NCBI GenBank assembly: GCA_009702945.1
Contig: WLGZ01000004.1
Span: 1-20,114 of the forward strand
Reading direction: 5' to 3'
Source: Actinomycetota bacterium
GTDB taxonomy: Bacteria; Actinomycetota; Actinomycetes; S36-B12; UBA5976
Length of the DNA stretch: 20,114 bases
Shown: piece by piece, positions 8,303-15,748 of the stretch
How positions within the stretch are numbered: the stretch's first letter is position 1
Layout of the letters: each line of letters opens with the position of its first letter
Program-made: the position numbers and the translations under genes
The notes under the pieces: model-generated
Told to the model about the DNA's origin: nothing
Database searches by the model: none
The model's input: the letters and a program-made list of their open reading frames with translations, nothing else

Positions 8303-9256
8303 CTACTTACGGGCATTTACCCGAGCAGTTAAATCAGGAACTACTGAATGAAGGTCGCCAACAACACCGAAGTCAGCTAAATCAAAGATCGGTGCATCTG
8401 CATCTTTGTTAACGACAACAACAGTCTTTGAGGTTTGCATACCTGCGCGATGCTGAATCGCACCGGAAATTCCATTTGCAACATAAAGCTGAGGCGAAAC
8501 AGTTTTGCCAGTCTGACCAACCTGGAATTGATGTGGATACCAACCAGCATCAGTAGCCGCGCGGGATGCGCCAACTGCTGCGCCTAGCGAATCTGCCAAT
8601 GGTTCGATGACGCTTGCGAAACCTTCATCGCTACCAACACCACGGCCACCTGAAACCACAATTGCGGCTTCGGATAGATCTGGACGGCCACTCTTTTGAA
8701 CTGAGACTCGATTAACAACTTTGGTTGCGCCAGCGGCAGCACTAACTTCTGCAGCTACATCTACGCGAGTTGCAGATCCACCTGATTGCACAGGTGCAAT
8801 TGAGTTGGTACGAACTGTGATTACTGGAGTGCCCTTGGAAACTCTTGAGTGCACAATAGTTGCGCCACCAAATACGTTTTGAGTTGCAACGACGTCAGCA
8901 GAAACTGCAACTGCATCGGTGATCACACCAGAGTCAATTGCAACTGCCAAGCGGCCCGCGATTTCCTTGCCGTCTGCGGAAGATGGAATCAAAACTGCAG
9001 CCGGTGACTTCTCAGCAACAAGCTTTGCCAATACATCAACAGTTGGAACTACAACGTGATCCAAGAATGCTTGACCGTCTGCGACATAAACTGTCTTTGC
9101 GCCATGATCACCAAGAGTTGCTATTGCAGCATCTGCGCCAGGTCCAACAAAGACTGCACTTGGTTCGCCAATTCCGGCAGCCATTGCTAGCAGCTCAAGA
9201 GATACTTTCTTGATGTTGCCTTCAGAGTGCTCGATAAGTACTAATACTTCAGACAT
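8303..9256 (-). CDS. etfA: Electron transfer flavoprotein, alpha subunit
   Basis: EtfA carries the FAD of the EtfAB heterodimer, a soluble cytoplasmic carrier that takes electrons from acyl-CoA and related dehydrogenases and delivers them to an ETF:quinone oxidoreductase. The 317-residue length is typical. The C-terminal FAD-binding domain is clear: VVSGGRGVGSDEGF (200-213), GASRAATDAGWYP (229-241), QVGQTGKTVSPQLY (245-258) and GISGAIQH (262-269). The start ATG lies eight bases after etfB, preceded by an AGGAG ribosome-binding site. It pairs with etfB upstream and is functionally consistent with the enoyl-CoA hydratase, thiolase and 3-hydroxyacyl-CoA dehydrogenase elsewhere in the window. No acyl-CoA dehydrogenase is present here. 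Confidence 0.97.
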   Translation of the reverse strand: MSEVLVLIEHSEGNIKKVSLELLAMAAGIGEPSAVFVGPGADAAIATLGDHGAKTVYVADGQAFLDHVVVPTVDVLAKLVAEKSPAAVLIPSSADGKEIAGRLAVAIDSGVITDAVAVSADVVATQNVFGGATIVHSRVSKGTPVITVRTNSIAPVQSGGSATRVDVAAEVSAAAGATKVVNRVSVQKSGRPDLSEAAIVVSGGRGVGSDEGFASVIEPLADSLGAAVGASRAATDAGWYPHQFQVGQTGKTVSPQLYVANGISGAIQHRAGMQTSKTVVVVNKDADAPIFDLADFGVVGDLHSVVPDLTARVNARK

Positions 9257-9264
9257 GGATGCTC

Positions 9265-10044
9265 CTAGATAAATTTCTGGGTGACGAGGAATTCTTCGAT
9301 TTTTTCTGCGCCATTACCTTCGTCGGTAATGACAGTGCCCTTTGCCTTAGCTGGACGTTCTGCGAAGTCTTTTACTTCACTCCAAGCATTTGCAAGGCCG
9401 ACAGTTGCTGCGTCTAAGCCAATGTCAGCAAGACTCAAGGTTTCCATCGGTGCCTTCTTGGCAGCCATGATGTTCTTGAAAGATGGGTAACGAGGCTCAT
9501 TTGTTTTTTCAACTACTGAAACAACGGCTGGCAGGCTGGACTGAACTTCGTCGTAACCGTAATCGGTAACGCGGTGGATTGTCAGGTTTGAACCGCTTAC
9601 TTCAACCTTGTTTGCAAATGTCATTTGTGGCAAACCAAGACGAGCGGAAACCATCGCTGGCACAACGCTCATGCGAGCATCGGTTGATTCAGAGCCAAAC
9701 ATAATCAAATCAAAGCCACGGCCTTCAAGAGCTTTGGCAAGCACAAGTGATGTTGCAAGTGCGTCAGAACCGTGTAGCGCTGGGTCGCTGATATGAATTC
9801 CTGCGTGAGCACCCATTGAGATAGCTTTGCGAACGCTGTCCGCTGCTTCATCTGGTCCCATGGAAAGAATGGTTACTTCGCCTTCGCCGGCTTCAACAAT
9901 TCGCAGGGCTTCTTCAACTGCGTACTCATCGAGTTCGTTAACTACTCGGTCAGCCGCGGCGCGATCCAAAGTGCTGTCAGATGCAGTCAACTTCTTTTCC
10001 GCCCAGCTATCTGGAACCTGCTTTACGCAAACACAAATCTTCAT
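9265..10044 (-). CDS. etfB: Electron transfer flavoprotein, beta subunit
   Basis: EtfB is the AMP-binding partner of EtfA. The protein from the chosen start has 259 residues and begins MKICVCVKQVPDSW, the usual EtfB N-terminus. Later motifs include VNELDEYAVEEALR, TILSMGPDEAADSVRKAI, FGSESTDARMSVVPAMVSARLG and the recognition-loop region PAVVSVVEKTNEPRYPSFKNIMAAKK, which matches the EtfB signature that contacts partner dehydrogenases. The frame is open for 17 more codons upstream, but the ATG at 10042-10044 is preferred because it matches family N-termini and has an AAAGGAG ribosome-binding site seven bases before it. First gene of an etfB-etfA pair. Confidence 0.96.
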   Translation of the reverse strand: MKICVCVKQVPDSWAEKKLTASDSTLDRAAADRVVNELDEYAVEEALRIVEAGEGEVTILSMGPDEAADSVRKAISMGAHAGIHISDPALHGSDALATSLVLAKALEGRGFDLIMFGSESTDARMSVVPAMVSARLGLPQMTFANKVEVSGSNLTIHRVTDYGYDEVQSSLPAVVSVVEKTNEPRYPSFKNIMAAKKAPMETLSLADIGLDAATVGLANAWSEVKDFAERPAKAKGTVITDEGNGAEKIEEFLVTQKFI

Positions 10045-10084
10045 GCCAACTCCTTTAGCGCCCAGACGAAGTTTTAATCCACTT

Positions 10085-10103
10085 CCTAAATCCACAATTT
10101 AGG
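10085..10103 (-). promoter_or_regulatory. Stem-loop in the etfB upstream region
   Basis: CCTAAAT-(5 bases)-ATTTAGG, a perfect 7-bp inverted repeat about 40 bases before the etfB start. It lacks a T-run on either strand, so it is not an obvious intrinsic terminator. It could be an operator or a leader RNA hairpin. Confidence 0.3.
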
Positions 10104-10112
10104 TGGCTTCAA

Positions 10113-10126
10113 GATTGGATCCAATC
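10113..10126. promoter_or_regulatory. 14-bp perfect palindrome upstream of etfB
   Basis: GATTGGATCCAATC is self-complementary with no spacer, in the 155-base gap between the enoyl-CoA hydratase gene and etfB. A palindrome of this length may occur once by chance in a window this size; its placement is the only reason to flag it as a possible operator. Nothing else was recognised in this gap besides the neighbouring stem-loop. Confidence 0.25.
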
Positions 10127-10199
10127 CGTCACTAACAATCCTAATCGCTTATTTCAAAGGCGCTAGTTCAGGGTTGGCCTGAGTAGCAAGCCAAGCTAA

Positions 10200-10973
10200 C
10201 TAGGAGAAATCTGCCTTACCTGGGCCATTTTCGACGAAGGACTTCATGCCTACCTTTTGGTCATTGGTATCGAACTGGCCAGCAAACAGCCCCTGCTCCA
10301 TAACCAAACCATCAGCCAATAGCTGCTCGCCACCTTTATCGATACCGCGCTTGGCAGCCTTCATGGCAGTGACTGGACCAGTTGCGTAAAGGTTTGCTAG
10401 TTCCATAGCTCGCTTAAGAACGTCGCTTGAATCGACAACTTCATTTACCAGTCCAAGAGTTAGTGCCTCGTCTGCATTTACGCGACGACCAGTGAAGATC
10501 AAATCTTTTGCTCGGGATGGACCAATTAGTCGAGCCAGGCGCTGCGTGCCGCCGCCGCCAGGAATGATGCCAAGCAAAATTTCTGGTTGACCCATAACGG
10601 CATTTGATGCCGCAATTCTAAAGTCGCAACTTAGGGCAAGTTCCAAGCCGCCACCAAGTGCATAGCCTGTGATCGCAGCAATAGTTGGAACTGGAATGTC
10701 ACCAACAGCGTTAAAGCAAGCTTGAAGTCCAGGGGTTTCTTGTCTGGCAACTTCGCCATCCCAATCAATCATTTCTTTAATGTCAGCACCAGCTGCAAAA
10801 GTTCGTTCGCCACCATAGATAACAACGGCACGAACTTCATCGGTACTTGAAACCTCAAGTGCAACAGCTTTGATTTCTTCCTGCATGGCACGATTTAGCA
10901 CGTTCATCTTTGGACGGTCTAAGTAAATAACTGCAATACGCTCTTGGCGTTCAACTCTGATGAATTCCGACAC
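10200..10973 (-). CDS. echA: Enoyl-CoA hydratase/isomerase family protein
   Basis: A 257-residue crotonase-fold protein, probably hydrating trans-2-enoyl-CoA to 3-hydroxyacyl-CoA in beta-oxidation. The oxyanion-hole segment AAGADIKEM (60-68) and GYALGGGLELALSCD (103-117) are present. Both catalytic glutamates of true hydratases are there: Glu111 in GGLELAL and Glu131 in GQPEILLGIIPGGGGTQRL. This favours hydratase over decarboxylase or isomerase members. The start is GTG, with a TAGGCT box six bases upstream and TTGTTG a further 16 bases up, suggesting a leaderless promoter. It stands between the thioredoxin-TPR gene and etfBA, all on the same strand. Chain-length preference cannot be read from sequence. 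Confidence 0.92.
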   Translation of the reverse strand: MSEFIRVERQERIAVIYLDRPKMNVLNRAMQEEIKAVALEVSSTDEVRAVVIYGGERTFAAGADIKEMIDWDGEVARQETPGLQACFNAVGDIPVPTIAAITGYALGGGLELALSCDFRIAASNAVMGQPEILLGIIPGGGGTQRLARLIGPSRAKDLIFTGRRVNADEALTLGLVNEVVDSSDVLKRAMELANLYATGPVTAMKAAKRGIDKGGEQLLADGLVMEQGLFAGQFDTNDQKVGMKSFVENGPGKADFS

Positions 10974-10979
10974 GTTATT

Positions 10980-11007
10980 AGCCTATCTACCGATTGAGAG
11001 TCAACAA
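10980..11007 (-). promoter_or_regulatory. Predicted leaderless promoter of the enoyl-CoA hydratase gene
   Basis: On the minus strand TTGTTG (11007-11002), 16 bases, TAGGCT (10985-10980), six bases (AATAAC), then the GTG start. The hexamer and the six-base spacing repeat those before the adenosyltransferase gene at 18631. TTGACT overlaps the -35 region but would be too close to this -10. Confidence 0.45.
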
Positions 11008-11023
11008 AACTTAAAGGATGAAT

Positions 11024-11971
11024 CTAAAAAAGCGCGTTAGTTAGTGCGATTCTTGCCTTAACTACGGCAGGATCTGCTGGACCTGCAATTTCAAAAAGTT
11101 CCAATACTCGTTCGCGAGTTTGATCCCGCTCAGTTCCGGTTACGTTCTTGAGGTGTTCAATTAGTAACGCAAATGCATCTGCAAACTCGCCCATCAAAAA
11201 AGTTGAATCGGCAGCGCGCAATACCGAATCAGTTTCTAGTGTCATGGTTTCAACATCTGCAGCTAAATCACGACCATCAGTGCGCTGCAAGAGATTTACA
11301 TTGAGCAAACCAATTTTTGCAATTGCATCACCTGGAGTGACAGACAGGATTTCTTTGTAGGCTTCGGCTGCTTTAGCCCAGTCTCCGGCCTCAAGGGCTG
11401 CTTCGGCGGCATCAAATCTTGGATCGCTTGGTGGCTGCAAAGTTTGATTTTGGCTTTGTGATTCATCTGCTGTGCCATCAGCCAATCCAACGCGTCCAGT
11501 AATGCCTGCTTTTTCAGCTTCAGCGAGCACTGCTTCTAATACTTGGCGAACTTGTGATTCGGGCATGGCGCCTTGAAACATCGGAGCTACCTGCCCACCG
11601 ATAACGACATAAACCGTTGGAATCGATTGCACCTGGAAAGCTGCAGCAATTTGTTGTTCGGCATCAACATCAACTTTTGCCAGGATCCAGCGACCATCAT
11701 ATTCAAGGGCAAGTTTTTCAAGGATTGGCGAAAGTTGTTTACATGGTTCACACCAGGTGGCCCAAAGGTCAACAACGACTGGAACAGTCATCGACTGAGT
11801 TATTACATCTGCTTCAAAGCTTGAGGTGGTCACATCAATGATCAAGTTACTTGCAACTGGATCGGCTGCCCGTTGCGCCGCAGCCTGCGCCGCTTTTGCT
11901 TGTGCTTCTCGCGCTGCAGCTACCGCGCCAAGATCAATGGCGCCTTGCAAGTTCATGTTGGACTGATTCAC
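11024..11971 (-). CDS. Thioredoxin-domain protein with C-terminal TPR-like repeats (YbbN/CnoX-like)
   Basis: A cytoplasmic thioredoxin-fold protein fused to a tetratricopeptide-like tail, the layout of the YbbN/CnoX co-chaperone family. From the chosen GTG start it has 315 residues. After an Ala/Gln-rich N-terminus (residues 15-37) comes the thioredoxin domain with an intact WATWCEPCKQL active site (Cys74, Cys77), the cis-proline loop SIPTVYV, and then helical repeats from about residue 185 (FDAAEAALEAGDWAKAAEAYKEI). An ATG six codons upstream is possible, but the GTG gives MNQSNMNLQGAIDLG, closer to family N-termini, and has CACAAT six bases upstream. Mycobacterial Rv1324, also near fadA4 and the epimerase gene, appears to be the counterpart. 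Likely role: protecting or folding proteins under oxidative stress. Confidence 0.88.
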   Translation of the reverse strand: MNQSNMNLQGAIDLGAVAAAREAQAKAAQAAAQRAADPVASNLIIDVTTSSFEADVITQSMTVPVVVDLWATWCEPCKQLSPILEKLALEYDGRWILAKVDVDAEQQIAAAFQVQSIPTVYVVIGGQVAPMFQGAMPESQVRQVLEAVLAEAEKAGITGRVGLADGTADESQSQNQTLQPPSDPRFDAAEAALEAGDWAKAAEAYKEILSVTPGDAIAKIGLLNVNLLQRTDGRDLAADVETMTLETDSVLRAADSTFLMGEFADAFALLIEHLKNVTGTERDQTRERVLELFEIAGPADPAVVKARIALTNALF

Positions 11972-12004
11972 GCCTCTATTGTGGCGCATCTATAGTTCCT
12001 GGGA

Positions 12005-12934
12005 CTAACTCAAGTCCCGCAAAATCTCTTTGACGGCTGATTCGGTTGAGATTTCGCCACTTGCTACTTGGGCACTTAGCGAATTCAAAGCTGCTGCATT
12101 GACGTCCATTAGTTCAGTAATCGAATCCAAGACGGCGCGACGAAGGTTTAGTTTGGCTCGTTCAACCGAACGCAATGCGCGATCGCCCGACGCCACTGCC
12201 CAGTCGTGATGTTTTGAAATTGCCAGAACTAAATCTGCTAGACCTTGACCGGTTGTTGCAGTCGTAGTGACAATCTCTGGAGTCCAAGATGCTTGGCTGT
12301 TTGAACCAAGTCCGATCATGGAACGTAGTTCCCGAACAACACCTTCGGCACCATCACGATCTGCCTTATTCACGACGTAGATATCAGCAATTTCTAGAAT
12401 TCCTGCTTTTGCAGCTTGCACTCCATCACCTGCGCCAGGGGCCAAAACCAAAACCACGGTGTCCACTGCATTTACAACATCAACTTCGGACTGACCAACA
12501 CCAACGGTTTCAACAATGATGACGTCAAACCCAACTGCGTCCAAGACTTTTGCAGCAGCCTGGGTTGCGCTCGATAGTCCGCCAAGTTGGCCGCGAGATG
12601 ACATTGATCGAATGAACACGCCTTCGTCTAACGCATGTTCTTGCATTCGAATGCGATCACCAAGAAGTGCGCCACCAGTAACTGGTGAGGAAGGATCAAC
12701 GGCTAAAACTGCTACGCGTAAACCTTTGCTTCGATATTCAGAAATCAATGCGCCAGTTGTTGTTGACTTACCAACTCCTGGAGGCCCGGTTACTCCAATA
12801 AGTAAGGCGGATTCCGAATCAGGCAAACCAGAAAGCAATTCACTTAACTCAGGTGTGCCATCTTCAATCACGCTAAGTGCCTTACCCAAGGCGCGCACGT
12901 CTCCTGAGACTGCTGCTTCAAGTAAGGAGTGCAT
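12005..12934 (-). CDS. meaB: MeaB/ArgK-type GTPase, methylmalonyl-CoA mutase chaperone
   Basis: MeaB is a G3E-family GTPase that gates adenosylcobalamin loading and protects methylmalonyl-CoA mutase from inactivation. The protein has 309 residues. GTPase motifs: Walker A GPPGVGKS at 50-57, DPSSPVTGGALLGDRIRM (80-97) typical of the family, switch region VETVGVGQSE (141-150), and base-recognition NKAD at 189-192. The start ATG is 11 bases after the thiolase stop, so both are probably co-transcribed. The gene is old-named argK, but the kinase role is outdated. The mutase it would serve is not in the window; the epimerase, 170 bases past the thiolase, and the adenosyltransferase at 18631 supply the other parts of the pathway. 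Confidence 0.95.
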   Translation of the reverse strand: MHSLLEAAVSGDVRALGKALSVIEDGTPELSELLSGLPDSESALLIGVTGPPGVGKSTTTGALISEYRSKGLRVAVLAVDPSSPVTGGALLGDRIRMQEHALDEGVFIRSMSSRGQLGGLSSATQAAAKVLDAVGFDVIIVETVGVGQSEVDVVNAVDTVVLVLAPGAGDGVQAAKAGILEIADIYVVNKADRDGAEGVVRELRSMIGLGSNSQASWTPEIVTTTATTGQGLADLVLAISKHHDWAVASGDRALRSVERAKLNLRRAVLDSITELMDVNAAALNSLSAQVASGEISTESAVKEILRDLS

Positions 12935-12945
12935 TTGAAATTAAC

Positions 12946-14121
12946 CTATGGGACTCTGATGATTAGTGCGTCGCCTTGACCGCCGCCGCCGCATAACGCA
13001 GCAGCGCCGGTACCACCACCACGGCGTTTCAATTCATTTGCCAAGTGCAGAACAATTCGGGCGCCTGACATTCCGATGGGATGTCCAAGAGCAATTGCGC
13101 CACCGTTTACGTTTACTTTGGAGTCATCGATTCCAAGTTGATCCATGCTCACAAGTGCAACTGATGCAAAAGCTTCGTTCATTTCATAAAGATCTAAACC
13201 AGCAGGATCTAGTCCGGCTTTTTGAGCTGCCTTCTTGATTGCGCGCGCTGGCTGGGCAACTAACGATGCGTCCGGTCCAGCCACCATTCCATGAGCCAAA
13301 ATTTCAGCCAGAACCATTAATCCAAGTTCGGCAGCTTTCTTTTCGCTCATTACGATTACTGCTGCTGCGCCATCACTAATTTGTGAAGAAGAACCTGCAG
13401 TGATTGTTCCGTTTGGATCAAACGCTGGGCGTAGTTTGCCTAATGAATCAGCTGTGGTTTCAGATCTAATGCCTTCATCTGTTGCAAACAGAATTGGGTC
13501 GCCTTTACGTTGTGGGATTGAAACTGGAACAATCTCGTCAGCAAAAAGACCGGCAGCGTGCGCAGCTGCAGCTCTTTGATGTGACTTCGCCGAGAATTCA
13601 TCTTGACGCTCCCGCGAGATTTTTTCGGCAGCAGTGTATTTATCAGTTGCTTCACCCATACCAAGTTGATCGATCGCACAGTAGAGGCCATCGAATGCCA
13701 TGGTGTCTTTAAGTGTCCAGTCGCCATACTTAACACCTTCGCGACTTCCAACTAGTACGTGCGGAGCATTTGTCATACTTTCCATGCCACCTGCAATCAC
13801 AACATCTGCTTCGCCGGAACGAATTAGTTGATCTGCCATTGCGATTGCATTAATTCCTGACAGGCAAACTTTGTTTACGCTGATGGCTGGAACATCAAGT
13901 CCAATTCCAGCCTTAATTGCTGCTTGGCGTGCCGGCATCTGGCCAGCTCCAGCCTGCAAAACATGTCCCATGATTACGTAATCAACATCTGATGCAGATA
14001 CGCCAGATTTTTCCAAAGCCCCGCGAATTGCAGTAGCTCCAAGTTCAACAGCAGAGACATCTTTTAGAGAACCAAGCAATCGACCGATTCCGGTACGAGC
14101 TCCACCAACAATGACGGACAT
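12946..14121 (-). CDS. fadA4: Acetyl-CoA C-acetyltransferase (thiolase)
   Basis: A 391-residue thiolase, catalysing the reversible condensation of two acetyl-CoA or the thiolytic cleavage of 3-ketoacyl-CoA. The three catalytic residues are present: Cys86 in NKVCLSGINAI (acylated cysteine), His347 in GHPIGMSGAR and Cys377 in LCGGGGQGDA. The GGMESMTNAPH motif of the acetoacetyl-CoA thiolase branch is intact at about 111-121, which favours the biosynthetic/short-chain type. The start is an ATG with a GGAAAGG ribosome-binding site. It is divergent from the epimerase gene and followed by meaB. The symbol is borrowed from M. tuberculosis fadA4 (Rv1323), which also neighbours an epimerase and a thioredoxin gene; atoB would be an equal name. 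Confidence 0.94.
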   Translation of the reverse strand: MSVIVGGARTGIGRLLGSLKDVSAVELGATAIRGALEKSGVSASDVDYVIMGHVLQAGAGQMPARQAAIKAGIGLDVPAISVNKVCLSGINAIAMADQLIRSGEADVVIAGGMESMTNAPHVLVGSREGVKYGDWTLKDTMAFDGLYCAIDQLGMGEATDKYTAAEKISRERQDEFSAKSHQRAAAAHAAGLFADEIVPVSIPQRKGDPILFATDEGIRSETTADSLGKLRPAFDPNGTITAGSSSQISDGAAAVIVMSEKKAAELGLMVLAEILAHGMVAGPDASLVAQPARAIKKAAQKAGLDPAGLDLYEMNEAFASVALVSMDQLGIDDSKVNVNGGAIALGHPIGMSGARIVLHLANELKRRGGGTGAAALCGGGGQGDALIIRVP

Positions 14122-14207
14122 TAAAGGCCTTTCCGATCAGCAAAAGTGCGAGAAATTGCGCGTGATGTGCAAAATCCCTTACTGTCACCTTAGCGATGTT
14201 CTTGGAC

Positions 14208-14236
14208 TTAGCAGGAATCCGCCCAATGATTGCGAG
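14208..14236 (+). promoter_or_regulatory. Possible sigma-70-type promoter of the epimerase gene
   Basis: TTGGAC, a 17-base spacer and AATGAT, ending a few bases before the GAGG ribosome-binding site of the gene at 14244. The -35 is good and the spacing ideal, but the -10 is imperfect and the implied leader would be very short. Confidence 0.3.
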
Positions 14237-14243
14237 GATTGCA

Positions 14244-14684
14244 ATGGTCAACTTAAGTGCCGCACTAGGCGGAACGCTGTTAGGAATCGATCATGTTGGG
14301 CTTGCTGTTAGAGACCTAGATGAGGCCATCGCACGTTGGTCCCAGACTTTCGGCTTAGAAGTTTCGCACCGAGAAATAAACGAATCTCAAGGTATTGAAG
14401 AAGCCATGCTCGATTTAGCTGATGGAACTCGTTTGCAGTTGTTGGCTCCCCTAAATCCTGAATCAACAATCGCAAAATTTCTTGAGCGCAGTGGTGAAGG
14501 AATGCAACAGCTGGCATTTCGAGTTACCAACATCGATGAAGCAATGGCAAATGTTTTAAGCGCTGGGATGCGATTGATTTATCCAGAGTCACGAATTGGC
14601 ACTGCTGGATCACTAATTAACTTTGTGCATCCAAAAGACGTTGGCGGAGTTCTTGTTGAACTAGTCCAGCCAGTTGATCACTAA
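14244..14684 (+). CDS. mce: Methylmalonyl-CoA epimerase
   Basis: A small vicinal-oxygen-chelate fold enzyme interconverting (2S)- and (2R)-methylmalonyl-CoA, linking propionyl-CoA carboxylase to the B12-dependent mutase. It has 146 residues from the chosen ATG, which matches family length and has GAGG six bases upstream; the frame is open further to an ATG at 14196 but that adds a tail unlike the family. Expected metal ligands: His17 in IDHVGLAV, Gln65 in RLQLLAPL and Glu139 in VLVELVQP are present, but the position of the third ligand, normally in a GMHH motif, reads GMQQ (Gln88, Gln89). The same Gln pair is, from memory, usual in actinobacterial homologues. Convergent with the hydrolase gene, nine bases apart. 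A possible promoter (TTGGAC, 17 bases, AATGAT) lies just upstream. Confidence 0.9.
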   Translation: MVNLSAALGGTLLGIDHVGLAVRDLDEAIARWSQTFGLEVSHREINESQGIEEAMLDLADGTRLQLLAPLNPESTIAKFLERSGEGMQQLAFRVTNIDEAMANVLSAGMRLIYPESRIGTAGSLINFVHPKDVGGVLVELVQPVDH

Positions 14685-14693
14685 CGCAAAGAA

Positions 14694-15446
14694 TTATTCA
14701 GACTTGTTCAACAAGTCGTTCCAGCGCGTCATTTCGCCATCCCAAGTCCAACTCAGTTCTGGCATTTCCGGAAGTATTCGATTTAATGCTTCATTCCAGG
14801 CAATCCGCACAAACTTTTCACCAACCCATAAGTGTCGACATTCTGGGATCGCAACAACATCACACTGCGGAACGATTGAAAACTTTTCGATTGCTTCAGG
14901 TGGTTTTAAGTAATCATCTAGTTCTGGAACCAATGCCGTAAGGGGGCGACCAGAATCAGCCCAAGACTTTAGATGTTCTTCAGTACTCCACATCAAAGGT
15001 GGACTAAACAAAACTGCACCCTGAACTGGATCAACGTTGCCATGCATCAAAGTGACATCTGTTCCAAATGACCAACCGACTAGCCAGATGTTTTCTAACC
15101 CACGCGACTGGGCAAAATTCAAGGCAGCTTTGAAATCTAAGCCTTCTAAAGCGCCTTGGTCATATTCACCTTCACTGGTTCCGGCTGCGCTGGTAGTTCC
15201 TCTAGTGTTCCATCGCAAGATTGCAACGTCAGCTAAGGCTGGAAGTCGCCAAGCAGCTTTCTTAAACAGGTGACTATCCATCATTCCGCCACCAGTTGGA
15301 TTTGGATGAAGTAACAAAATTGTGGCCCTTGGTTTTTCCGAATCGGGCAGCGCTAACTCCCCGACTAATCGCAGGTTGTCTTCAGTTACTAGCGTTATGG
15401 GTTCGCGCTTTGCCGGAAGCACGCTATTTGAAACTATTTCAGCCAT
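14694..15446 (-). CDS. Alpha/beta-hydrolase family protein
   Basis: A 250-residue cytoplasmic alpha/beta hydrolase of unknown substrate. The nucleophile elbow is GWSFGTD with Ser126; an oxyanion region LLLHPNPTGGGMMDSH (45-59) precedes it; a likely acid is Asp177 or Asp178 in VPELDDYL and the catalytic His is His205 in ECRHLWVGEKF. The HPNPxxGGxMxxxL layout and the lack of a lid domain resemble the KANL3/Tex30-like or serine aminopeptidase-like small hydrolases conserved in bacteria. No signal peptide or membrane segment. It starts with an ATG overlapping the stop of the zinc-protein gene by one base (TGATG), so the two are translationally coupled. Esterase or thioesterase activity would suit the acyl-CoA neighbourhood, but this is only inference. 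Confidence 0.85.
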   Translation of the reverse strand: MAEIVSNSVLPAKREPITLVTEDNLRLVGELALPDSEKPRATILLLHPNPTGGGMMDSHLFKKAAWRLPALADVAILRWNTRGTTSAAGTSEGEYDQGALEGLDFKAALNFAQSRGLENIWLVGWSFGTDVTLMHGNVDPVQGAVLFSPPLMWSTEEHLKSWADSGRPLTALVPELDDYLKPPEAIEKFSIVPQCDVVAIPECRHLWVGEKFVRIAWNEALNRILPEMPELSWTWDGEMTRWNDLLNKSE

Positions 15447-15718
15447 CAGAATTTCCTCGGCGTTCTACGTTTCCAACAAGCCGTGTGCCAATGTCGTCGT
15501 TCGTCAGCCGAGTAGTCCATATTCCAAGCAACGATGTGTGCCGTGCCAGGCTGGATGTCACCTTGGCAACCAGGGCAGCGATAAACCTTCACAGAAGTTT
15601 CGCCAGTAAGTGAAGTTACTTGCCATTCACCATCAGCATGGTTTTCGGTGCGACCAAAACTGCCAAGTTTGAGCTCAGGTGGCTCTTGATTTGGCTCTCT
15701 TCGGTTTCGGCGCCCCAT
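15446..15718 (-). CDS. Small actinobacterial zinc-binding protein of unknown function
   Basis: A 90-residue basic protein. The N-terminus is rich in Arg (GRRNRREPN), and the C-terminal half has a likely zinc site: RCPGCQGDI (Cys48, Cys51), His61 and the motif RRHWHTACW (His76, His78, Cys81). The pattern CPGCxxxIxPGxxHxVxW...RRHWHxxCW is a conserved actinobacterial family often mislabelled as an ATP/GTP-binding protein in databases; I see no nucleotide-binding motif. It overlaps the alpha/beta-hydrolase gene by one base, and a similar pairing is seen, from memory, in other actinobacteria. The ATG has no Shine-Dalgarno sequence, but TAGAAT lies six bases upstream, suggesting a leaderless mRNA. 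Function unknown; RNA or protein binding is conceivable. Confidence 0.82.
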   Translation of the reverse strand: MGRRNRREPNQEPPELKLGSFGRTENHADGEWQVTSLTGETSVKVYRCPGCQGDIQPGTAHIVAWNMDYSADERRHWHTACWKRRTPRKF

Positions 15719-15724
15719 GGTGCA

Positions 15725-15730
15725 ATTCTA
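15725..15730 (-). promoter_or_regulatory. Predicted -10 box of a leaderless promoter for the zinc protein-hydrolase pair
   Basis: TAGAAT, six bases (TGCACC), then the ATG at 15718, on the minus strand. Same hexamer and spacing as gatC and iscS. The gap to the upstream gene's stop is only 30 bases, so the -35 region would lie inside the end of the dehydrogenase gene; none is clear. Confidence 0.5.
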
Positions 15731-15748
15731 AGTTCAAATCTAAAGGTG

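Noticed and set aside
10045..10095. Longer etfB frame starting 17 codons upstream
   Set aside because: The added N-terminus does not resemble EtfB, and the internal ATG has a clear AAAGGAG site and the normal MKICVCVKQVPD start.
10999..11004. TTGACT as the -35 of the enoyl-CoA hydratase gene
   Set aside because: It is a good match by sequence but only 13 bases from TAGGCT; with TAATAA (18 bases) the start would fall inside the coding region.
11024..11045. T-run at the end of the thioredoxin-TPR gene as an intrinsic terminator
   Set aside because: The six T form the last codons and stop of the gene and no stable stem precedes them.
14196..14243. Longer epimerase frame starting at 14196
   Set aside because: The 16 extra residues are unlike the family, and the ATG at 14244 has GAGG at suitable distance and gives normal length.
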